DNA from: Membranipora membranacea
Taxonomy: Eukaryota; Bryozoa; Gymnolaemata; Cheilostomatida; Membraniporidae
Direction of reading: 5' to 3'
NCBI GenBank assembly: GCA_914767715.1
Contig: OU612068.1
Span: forward strand, 18,848,001 to 18,912,000
DNA length: 64,000 bases
Made by a program: the position numbers and the translations under genes. Of this stretch, positions 50,301 to 62,300 are shown piece after piece. The notes under the pieces were generated by a model that saw only the letters and a list, made by a program, of their open reading frames with translations, had not been told where the DNA came from and searched no databases. Position 1 is the first letter of the stretch; the number at the start of each line of letters is the position of its first letter.

Positions 50301-53300
50301 ATATGCAATGTTATCATAATAAACGTTTCACTTCTTAGGCAGTCCATTTCCTGTTAGCAGAAACTGTTTTATATTTTTTTATTGATTTTCATAACCACTG
50401 AGATTTCTGAACAACCAGGACTAGAATCTATCCATTGTTCTCGATAATGAATATCCTCCCAGTACTTAATTCCCACAGGGACAGTTTTCTCTTGCTGCTT
50501 TCTGAGTCTGTAATCAATTAATTCAAGGTTAAACTTTAAGAGTTCAGTTTTTAAAGCAGAGAAATAAAGCATTTATGACAGTGGACAGCCTCAATACAAG
50601 TTGTGAAGGTACCGAAAGATGCTGGGTAGATTCTAGAATTGAAATACCTTTAGATAACAAGATTGTTATAAAAATAAATCCAAGCTTCTTCCATATCCGA
50701 CTAAATTATCTCATATGAAATGTGTTGCAATACCTTAGGGCAAACTGTAAATTTAACCAAAAACATTGGCCAAGATAATTCATTGTATTAGGGTTACTCT
50801 ATTATACGAATAAAATATCATCCGTATTTACCATTTTAAACTCTGGCATAAAAACAACCGCTAATTCTAATATGATTACTAGATTTTACACATGATTATT
50901 TCTTTTATTCAGCTGCAAGAAGTACTGCAGAGCTAGCAGCATACTATGAGAAGCGTCCGGTGATGTCATGGTATGCTCCCTCACTCACACTGATGAATAA
51001 GACCATGCTCCCTACTCTGGTGCGAACATTCCCACCTGTCCACAAAGTGGTCGACCCTCTGATCAAATTACTGGACCTTTACCAATATACCAACATTGGT
51101 AAGTGTATCCTTATTCCAAATGGAGCCTTTGAACTAAATCCATTAGTAAAAAATTGATTAGCAGTTAGACTGGGAAAATGGTACTGCTAAGAAATTTCTC
51201 TCTGTGATTAACTTCCATGTGGGAAGATAACACTGTCCACCACTACAGATCTCCCGAGTCACAATGGACAGCATAACTACCTCACAAGAAAGTTTGACAC
51301 TATGATAGTTGTGTAGCATTCGGAGCTTGTTTAAGGGTGACTCATTATCAGTCCTGGCATAGAACTTTCTTCTCATCATTAACTTGTGACCAGCAGTTTC
51401 TCTGCCCATCAGGTGTGTTAATAGGAGAGGATGAGGATGACTTCTCGCTGTGGACGTTGATACGTGACAAACTGGACGCGAAAGGCAGTATCGACGTTCT
51501 CCATAAAGTAACCTGCTCTCAGGGAATGATGGTCGACTGTATGACTAAACTGAAAACAACGGCCAGAGGTTGGTTTGGTTGATTATAGTTTACATGTTCA
51601 AAAAGCAAGGATTTATCTGTATGAGGTAGAAGAAATGTTACAGTAATATTTATGTTGATTATGGCATTTTTATTGGAGATCTGCTATGGTTCAAATCCTC
51701 TCAGTATGGTCAATCCTGGCCAACACTGGTGATACAGTCCGCTGACAAACATTGAAAGGTTGATAATAACGGAAAAACAAAGAACAATAATATTGATCTA
51801 AATTGCAACAATGAATCTTGTATCATCTCCTGTGAATGGTTCTTGAAATTTTGCTCTTGATTTCCAGTGATTTTGCTGCTAATACCTAGTCCAGCCCTAG
51901 GCTCATACATGCAGGTAGCTGAAGATTTAGGAATGGGAAGTGACTCAGACTATGTGTTTATACACTACCACTGGCTGGAAGGGATGGAGCGTATTGAGGA
52001 AGTTTGGAATGGACCAGCCAACAGAAGCTGGAATAATCTATTCCTGATGAGTCTGAAAATACCAAATCAGTCCGTCTTCAGAGATTTCATGTATCGAGTA
52101 GTGAGTATTAAATGAAATTTAGGACAGATCATTTCCCCTGCGTTGTACATGTGAGAGCATAGAGTAAAACTATCCTGATGCACGGGAACATAACTCTTGC
52201 AAATTCTTATAATAAAAAGCAGCGTATTGAAAATCTCAATTATTGACTGTGCCGGTTGCAGAATAGCTACTTGAAATAGCTTCACACCTCGATTAAGTGA
52301 CTCAGGGCCACTCTGGTAACTGGTTGCGGCATTCCAATATCCACCACAGCCAAAGCTGATATTGGAATGCTACTACCAGCAACCAGGGCAGTGTTTCAGC
52401 AATACAACTACTTTACACCCTACCAGCAGAATATTTGATATTATATATTGGTGTTAAATAATGCATTTATTTTCATGAACTTGGTTTTCATCCAGTGTAT
52501 ATATTATCACTAGTTGGGCAATTTCAAAGCGAAGAGAAACCTAGGATATCATAATAAGAGATCTGTAAGGGCTTTTAGGGATGCTGGCTGTTAATAATCC
52601 CAAGTGCTTGATCTCTTTGTAGACGAACAAATCTCAAGAGTGGCAAGGCTTCGGTGAGAGATGCAAACCCTCGAGTAGTGCTCTTTCATTAGTGCTAACA
52701 GGATATATGTATGATACACTGGTGTACTATGCTTATGTCAAACAGTATATGGAGGCATCTAAAATGGATCCTGGCCAATCTGATGTTATGGAATGGGATA
52801 ATTTGAATCCTCATCTAAACTATGTAGGTGAGTCGTTGTTGTTATTATAATGGGCTTGGACCTTATCTTAAGTCAGAAACATTCGCAATTCTTTGGGCAC
52901 ATTATGAAGAGCGAATCGAGGCTCTTCTCAACTTAGGTTACCCAATTGATGTTTCAGCACAAAACAATTTGAAGATGGATGTAGAGACAGTAAAATGCAA
53001 ACGAGATCGTTGGTTATGCACATTTTGTATTTCCTACTGGAATCCAGTCTGACAAGCCATTACAATGACACAGATGATGGATTGGTTCATAAAAACTAAC
53101 ATCTAACTGCTCAAATCAAGGAGTTCTCCTTGCTCAAATGATCTTTAAATCTCATCCTTCTTGATGTTGTGGTTTACCTATACAAACAGGTCTTCTGTAC
53201 TGTGGACTATCTAGTACGGCTTGTCCTTGTCAATTTACTATGGTAGGGATTATGGTGCCTACAGCTCTTGCTTGGCGACCTTCTGGCTATGCAAGACTTT

Positions 53301-56300
53301 GTTCATTGCGGTGACGATTTGTTCCGAGGCATGGTAGAAGTATTTGTACTGTGCACTGCCTTTTTCATTATAATGGTCAGCCATGACATCTCCTGCTGGG
53401 TTCAGGAAGAAAATCCGGGGTACATATCTACAAAATAAAAATGGTTTGGGTTACGTTCTTCTCAAATTTCTCACTCCCATTGTCGCTTATAGTTCTTGGT
53501 TATGGCTATCAATACTACTAAGTACTACCTTAGAGGAATAAATATCAGCCAGAGATGAGTTCAGCTAGTTAGAGGATGATATTTTGTTTACTAGCACTAA
53601 TTTAAGTTAGCCAAGGCGGGAATTTTTTTAACTCACATGCACTTGTTTTAGATACCGGATTGCAGCGGACACTTTGTATTTAGCCCAAAACTCAAATTCA
53701 TATCAATGGTCCACAATAATGCCAGCAAGTTGCTGTTATGATTTGGCTTCGGTGATTAAACAATTTCATACAAATGACGAGCCTACCCTCCATCTGGTGC
53801 AAACTGTTGACCTTTGGGCTCTTCATCATCTTGAGTATTCACCATGATGAACTTTTCACTCAGTTCTGCGATCTCCTTTGAGGTTTCAAACTGAGGCTTC
53901 AGTCTCTTACAAGCACCGCACCATGTCTTATGTATTACCAACATCAGTGGTTTATTCTGTGCCTTTGCCTGATCATATCCAGTTTCTAAGTCTACAACAA
54001 GAGCAGCATGTGAATATATGGGTATTACTACCCGTGAAAATCTACCACAGTATCCACGAGAATATCCTCCAAGTACTAAGATGGAAAATTGATTTTGGTT
54101 TTTGATTCGATTTTGGAACAATGAGCACAACTAATGACTTAGTAAAATATCGATTTGCCAATGGTCCTTTTTTAAATATTGACCTAAGATGTCAAGCTCT
54201 TGAGACGTGTTACACTGTACAAAAAGCTCTCCAACTGCAACCAAACAACTCTGTTAGCTACACTTGATAACAGGTGGTGCAGAACCACTTACTCTAAGGT
54301 TCTACCATGATCATATATATATATATACTAAATAATCATTCTAATAAAATGATATGTCTGCGGGCTCAGCTAGCTTTGATTTATATTCGCTAATAACTAA
54401 ACTAATAAATAATGATAACTTGACTGATAAAAAAATATCAAAAGGTTATTGGGCTTAGGTAAATAGTTAATCCAACCCTACACTTTGCCGGCTCATGTAG
54501 CTTTAATCAATATAATCATGAAACTCCCTGCTAATCCAATCCTAATCACCTACAGTAATGTTCATTAGAAACGATTATGGACCCTGCATATTAGTGTTTC
54601 ACAAAATTACTCATTCATTGTATAGTGTGATAGAGATTACGTGGCACCCAACCAAACTCCAAGTAATGTTTTGCTGTTTGGCAACTGTTGTGAAGTGATG
54701 AATTTTATAACACCTTATTCAGAAGTTCCCCTCAGAGCCTTAGGTATGTTTTAATCCCCGGTTCCCATTTTCAGGTTTTCATACAATGGGATTCTTACCT
54801 GTCCATGCTATAGAGTCGCCCCAACCCCTAGCAAGTTCATTTGCATATGTGGAAGCTATAGCCAAGGCTACTAGTAACAACAAATGAGGATATAAAGACA
54901 TTGCTTGCTTCATCTGTAAATAAGAAAAAGTAACGGTTCTATAAAGAAAATTTCAATGTTATGTACACCACAGCTTGATGAGATAGCATATGTTGTCTCC
55001 CATCACGCAGCCCAGCATTACAAAATCAAGTTCAGTTATTGAACCCTCATAACCAAAGTATTTAAGCTTGAAAGCCAGTTGATTTCATTTGAGCACTACA
55101 AATCGTTGAGCATAATCATAGGATCTCGGTCTTGCATATGTTGTCAGCAGAATATCTTGGCACACTTCACCAATTATTGATGCAATGCAACTGATATGCT
55201 GTGCAGGCATGTTCTTAATACAAGAAACCTGCTACGAACACATGCTCTCAAGACCAACCACATGCTTTGAGGTCTTACGATTCAACGCTGTGGGGTCATC
55301 GTTGTATTCAACAGTCCGACATGCGACCAGATTATTGAACTCTCATTTGACATGAGGACAAGCTTTACACTAGATTATGGAAATTTGTTGACATTAATGA
55401 CAGGCCAGACGATCATTTACGCAAAGGGATAACAAAAGTTTGGCGGAGGGAGTTTGTACCAAATTGAACAAGTGAACATAAATATAGACAGTTCGTTGTT
55501 GGCTGGAAAATTTAGAAATTATCACAATTTCCCAAAATAGTAGACTATTTTCATCTTTTCCACTGTACAAGCTTATGGAAGTGTAAGGAAAGGTGCCCAG
55601 TGGTCGACGCCTACACCGCCCTGTATTTGCATAAACTGTAGGAAACCTGTGATACGGATTATTTTCTCTCAAATTAATATAAAACCCCCGACACCTATGT
55701 TACAGACCTGCAACAGCAAAAAAGCGCCTGTGATATCAAGGAGTCCTTGGTGATACCAATGAACTCTTGCGAGGAAGTTGAATGGTGATCACAAGGCGAA
55801 CTAACCAAAAAGCCCCGGATCTTTTTACAGCAATGATGTACACTTTTCGCATCAAAACATACAATGTTGAACTATGTACAATGTAAAATGAATGAATGCG
55901 GATAATTTCATGGCTTTCTTGATGGCATGTGCCTGTTTCTCACCTGTCTGTAGCAGTATCTATGTTTAAAACTCCCAAGTGTAGGAACTAAGAACTCTTC
56001 TGATCAACAAGATTGAAATTCTGTCACCCACAATACTAATACTTATTACAGGGCTTCCTAAAATCCACCTCAAACTTGACTATGTTTATGTCTTTAGAAA
56101 CTGAAGCTAAGGCTTATTTAAAAATTCAAATAGTGGATTAACTGTAATTGCAAAGAGGGGACAATTCAGTTCAGAAATTGTAGTATTTCTGATTATTGTT
56201 TATTGCTATGTGTTCTCAGGTAAATCTGGTGCCCTGAAGTTTGATAGCCAGGGAGACAGAGTTGGGAAGTATTCTGTAAAACATTTTCAGCAGAATAACT

Positions 56301-59300
56301 GGGAAGAAATAGCCATAATAGAATCAGATGATGGCCAACCTTTTAGCTGGGTTAATCCCCTGAATTGGAAGGGAAAGACGACACCTCCATCTGACAAGGC
56401 TGAGTGTGGATATGATGGTATAATATGTCGAGGTTGGTTCAACTCCTAGTTTTAACTCTTCTTACAACAGGGAGAATTCTCCCTGCTTACAACTATCAGG
56501 AATTGGCATAAACTGTGAGCATAAACCGCTTTTGTAACATCGGGCCAAATTATAAGGTGATCATAGCTGGAAACAATTCGTGTAGTTCAATATTCTGGTT
56601 CCAGTACCTCAACTTATATGATACTCTTAATTCTTACTCAAAATTTGTAATCATATCTTGATATATTTTCAGACAGAAATGCCATAATTGGATCAGTTGT
56701 GAGTGCGGTGATTCTGATCGGGCTTGCCGTTGGCGGTTTCATACTATATAGATACAGACGACGAGAGAGGGAAATCTTCAGGAAGCTTTGGGTGATTCAG
56801 AAGCTTGATATAAAACCTATATGTTCTACTAACAAGAAACAAAATGGCTCTGTGGGACATGGCCCCCATCCCCGTAAACGGTTGAAGAGAATAGTAAGGA
56901 TGATTCCTTTTAATAAAGTGAGATTTGTTATGTCATGTTTAAAGGGATCATAACTGATATGTTAGTCTGAGCCCCCCCAGACTTTTGCCCCTCGCCCGAC
57001 GGCACCCCATGTATACATGTTTAACTCTCGTGTTATCTGTAAGTGAGAAAACTAGATCTTGGTATTTTTATCAGCAAGTATGTTCTGTTCAGAGGGGAAT
57101 AACCCATCTCTTGTCCATATATTGTATATTACCTAAATAATCGGAAACATGCTATTATTTAACACGCTGAACATTTTTTAACAAACTAGTTTTTATTTTA
57201 TTCAGGCAACAAGGTTCTCCAACTCAAAATCCATGACACTTGGGTCCACATGGAGTTTTGAGCACAACGATCTCGTGAAAGCTGATGTCATAGCCAAATA
57301 CGAATCTGAGTTTGTCGTGGTAAAACCTCTCCCAAGGTCATTCAAGTCTGACCGCGACACACTGGAAAATCTCAATACTGTAAGTTCATTTACCTCCATA
57401 ACTTCTAAAATCAGAATTTTTATGTTCGGCTTAATGTTTGAAATATATGCGATACCTTTTTTTATTGTTTATCATCAAAGATAAATCATTTTTTCTGTAA
57501 AGAAGTAGCCTGATTTCAGCGGCTCAAAAAACTAGGGTTGCTGAGATATTGGCTAGTTAAAAGAGCTAGCAGATTCACTGATATCTTATTACCCTTGTAG
57601 CTACATAGGATGAAAGCGGATCACATTAACCCATTTATTGGGGCCACACAGGGGGCCGAGCCTGTTGTTGTAATGGCTTATTGTGAGAAGGGAAGTCTGA
57701 GGGATGTGATGGAATGTGACGATATAAAACTAGATGCCATGTTCATACTCTCATTCTTATCGGATGTCGCTAGGGTTTGTACGACTAAGACTATGCCTCA
57801 TATGGTTGTTGATTCATCTTGGATGCATGATCAGTTCCATTATCATGGACAGCTTTTTTTTTTGTAAAAGATGTATATGTCCTTATCCAACAAGATACAA
57901 TCATAATGTTGCGGAAGGAAAATCTGAAGGATTTGAGGCTACCTGCGCTTCAGTTTTGTCAAGTTTTCTTTGGAATTGCCGTTTCCGTTATCACAAAACA
58001 GCTTGGAAATTTGCTCCAATGCTTGGTTTATTTGATGCAAGTTGTTTGATTTGCAGGGTATGCAGTATCTACACGCTTCTAGTATTGAGTCTAATGGTAA
58101 TCTGAAGTCTACTAATTGTGTGGTGGACAGCCGATGGGTTGTGAAGATAACTGATATAGGAATTGTCTGCCCAGGAAGAACAACTCCTGTAGTATCTGAT
58201 AGGGACAGGAAACTCACTGAGGATAACTATTACGGAGGTAAATATGATCCTTGTTTTATGACACGCTGATGACGTGATATAATATTGCATGTATATCTCT
58301 GATCGATAGAGAGTGAACTATTTCTCTTAGCATGAGTACCATCACAAGAAAATTGGTGTGACCGAGTTCAATTAAACTAATTACGGTCAGTTTTATGTTA
58401 GCTACTCCTACTAAATTGACTCTAACGATCAGAGATACACATGATAATAGTGTAGGATTGACCTTGACCTATTTTCATGTTTCCAGACCTACAAGGTTAC
58501 TGACTCGCATGTAAATCCAGAAAGTTTTCCATACATATTGACAAAGTGCAGCGTCATTATGACTCATGGTAACTCTCCCGTGTGTGACATTTCTTACCCA
58601 TTCCGGTCGCTGTTCCACACACTAAGCTAATTTAATGTGACAATGTATTATTGTCATATTAAGTAATATTGTTTTGCAAAATTCTTTACCTGGCTGACAC
58701 ATACGATTATTTTATGCATACTTTATGTACATCACAACCTCATTGGTATCACATGATATGATATGATATGATATGATGGATCAATAAAATATATACTATT
58801 ATTGCGTCTATTATCAGCTCTAAATCGTATTTTTGTGACGATGCAATGATTTCTCTAATACTTGTTTTTTTTTCTAATTTTCACAATTTTATTGGCAGTT
58901 CATTTCATTCCGATTCGGAATATTTTCCGAATAGTGCCGCAAACAAAAGAGGAAAAGGAAAAAAAGAAAGCTCGAGAATGAAGATAAGTTAAAATGAAGA
59001 TTGATTATTTGCATAATTATGGTCTTCTCTTTGTACCCGAAAGGTCTAGTATGGACAGCTCCAGAGCTGCTTCGCTTACACAGAATACCAGTTAAGGGAT
59101 CACAAGAAGGCGATATCTTCAGCTTCGCTATCATCATGCAAGAAGTCATATGCAGATATAGACCTTATCATAATAATATAGGTTACAGCGAAAATGGTTA
59201 CAAAGGTACAACCCTCTTAATCTATATACTTATATTATATTTTAACGATATGATGATCTCAATATAATACACATGAAGAGAGCATGGTGCAATCAATTTC

Positions 59301-62300
59301 ATCCCTCAGTTCTCAGATATACTAATAAAAAATTTTAAAGAAAATTTTCGGAAAGTTTTGTCATACATTTTCGATTCATTCATAACTCATGTTTTATTAC
59401 ATGCACAGCTCACGAGTGCAGATTTCTGTTGTTTTCATCTGTGTGTTGCTGTTTTATATTCCTCAGATGTTATTGAGATGGTTCAGGCAGGGAATAGCAA
59501 TGGCCACCTCTGCAGGCCTCTTATATTCGAAGATTCTCAGCATGCATACCCAAACTGTAAATATGAGCAGATTACGTTTATGTAGACTTTTTATCATTAC
59601 ATGGGGTCGGTACTTTACTCAGTCCTAGATAAACACCATCCCAAATTAAAAATTACATCTGTATCAACTCAGCCAACTCACAGTCAACAAATTAGGAATA
59701 AAATTATAAAAAATCCCTCGCCACTTTTCATGGCTTACCCTAAGAGAAAATTCAATAACTTTTATACAGCATGGTAGTTGAGGCACATAAAATATCAAAC
59801 TTCTGCTCATGCTTATATTCATCCTCCTCTCTGGAAGCATGGTAACTTGTGCCCCCATACTTTTTGTGAAAAGCATATAACATGGAAACAGTAATCCTCA
59901 CACTAACAACCAATTTTGCCAAAATAATGATGCAGGCAAAAGTATTGAGTTGGAATGAACATAATATGATCATGTCATCCTTCGGCTTACCCGGGATTTC
60001 GGTTGTTAGTTGAAAATGTCTGGCTGTACTTACTGTCAGTCTGTACTTTATTTCTAGGCGATAGGTGGCCGTATAAGTACCCTGCATTAGAAGATTTGAT
60101 GAGAACATGTTGGTATGAGGATCCTGATGCCAGACCAAGCTTTACAGTGATTAAACACAAACTCAAACACATCAATGATGGAGGGTAAGTAATTGCAAGA
60201 GTCAGATCTGAGAAAGTAGAATCTATATCTGATCTATCTCCTAAAGTGATACATTGTCTACATAACTGTCAACCCTGATTCTGCGCAGTTTAATCTAAAC
60301 ACAAACTAACGCAGACTAACAAATGATTGCTAATTTTGACATTGATTGTGAGTATTTAAACCTGATATGCCGCCTTCTGTCCTTGAGCCAATCACTTTGC
60401 TTACTGTGTCAATAGGAAGACCATGCTGGTAGATCACATGGTGCGCATGATGGAGAAATATACAGATAATTTAGAAGAATTGGTAGAGGATCGTACTGAC
60501 GCCTTGGAACAAGAAAAACTCAAAACAGAAAATCTTCTCAATACGATGCTCCCCAGGTAAGCAAACGATCAATAGATGAATTCGTGATGGAATAAGGATA
60601 ACTGTAAATACATTATTATGATACAGATTTGCAAATGAAGGTTGTCCTCTCTTTGTCAGAGATGCAATAACTCCATATCATAATTTACCTTTGTTACGCT
60701 GTATCAGAGAGTTTTGGAATGTCCCAAACTCCCTGGTTGTATTGTTAAATATGTACATTTACAATCATGTTTAATAACTTTTGTTTGCAGGCAGGTTGCT
60801 AATAAATTAAAGCTGGGACAGTCAGTGGAACCAGAGAGTTTTGACTCTGTCTCCATATTCTTCTCTGATATAGTTGGATTCACAACTATAGCTTCACTAA
60901 GTGAACCCCTGCAGGTACTACATGACTATCTTGATTAGATTTCAGATTACAGCCAGTGTCGAGTGCTCAAACTCTGCTAGGGTCGCTAGCGTGGTATTAC
61001 ATAATCAATCAGATACCCACTTAAACTAGTCTTACCTCTAACCTCAGCTGCACTTGTCAAAAATTTAACATTCAAAATTAAAAGTGCCAAAAATGATTGC
61101 AAGACATTCATGCTTCCTAGTTATTCATCATCATTAGCTGTCCTTAGTATCTGAAGACAAATTCAGGTGAACCCATTCTCTCCATGTATTACAGGTTCTT
61201 CTGAGAGTTGGCAATCTTCCGATGGGGATCATCCTGTTGTTGAGATTTATTTTGACAGTATCTAGTTACTACACAATAATTTGTTAGTTGCTTATTATTT
61301 CATGACCACCAAAGTTTCCTGTATTTTGTAGATTGTGGGAATGCTGAACAAGCTGTATACACTCTTTGATGAAATAATTGGGTCTTATGAAGTTTACAAG
61401 GTCAGAATCAACCCATTTATCCAAATTGTTCATGGCAGGTTGTGTTGCTGCTATGAATTCCATGTAAATACCCTACAGATGTAGGCCTAAACTGTGTTGG
61501 GAAATTTTTCCCTGGGTTAAGATCACATCATTCAGAAAGTGTGTGGGGGTTGCATATAGTAGTTACGTTACAATAATCATTTAAAATAGTAATTTTTCCA
61601 GCACACTGAACCTTGTAATGGTTTGCTGCTGAAAATTCCATCATGCTTTCACAATTACCTACTCAGTTAGTGTTCTGCTTCCAACGCAACTTCAACCTGC
61701 AGGGAGTCATATAGTCCTACTGTGCAATAAAAACAAGGCGTGGTGTCGAACCAAGGAGTTGGTTGAACAGTCGTATAGTCCTATTTTGCAATAAAAATGA
61801 GGCGTGGTGTCGAACATCTGAGTAAGTTCTCTACAGGCATGACACTTAGAGAACTTCAAGTGTTGCACAACGGTGAACGAGTAATCAAGGTCACTTTTAT
61901 TTAAACCTGTATGTCATGTCAATGGAAGTCTACGATTTTTGACTACAAGATTGGAGTTCCAGCTTATGCTAATCCTTCTGCCTGTCTATTAAAGGGCAAC
62001 CAGGGTTTCAAACAACTTCTCATTGGCCCTCATTTATTAATAGCAGATTGCATCTTCTGCAGAGGGAAAAAGACAAAATCTAATTCAGATGATAATTCAG
62101 CCAGAATTCTCCTGAAACATTTCATCCATCAGGTACTCAAACTCAGCTAAAATAGAATACCACAGAGCAGTGTCCTGTTCCTGTTATTATTTAGCCTGTG
62201 CTCTATCATCATTACAACAATGTCTTGGAACCTCCCCTAAACCGAAGTGTTACCCAGCTTAGAGTCAGCAACTAGTTTGAGTTTTGCATCGCGTAATTCA

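Noticed and set aside
58266-58464. A C/D-box snoRNA (TGATGA near the left end, CTGA sites)
   Set aside because: Box spacing does not fit, no guide-length stretch is evident, and the terminal inverted repeats and related copies fit a MITE better.
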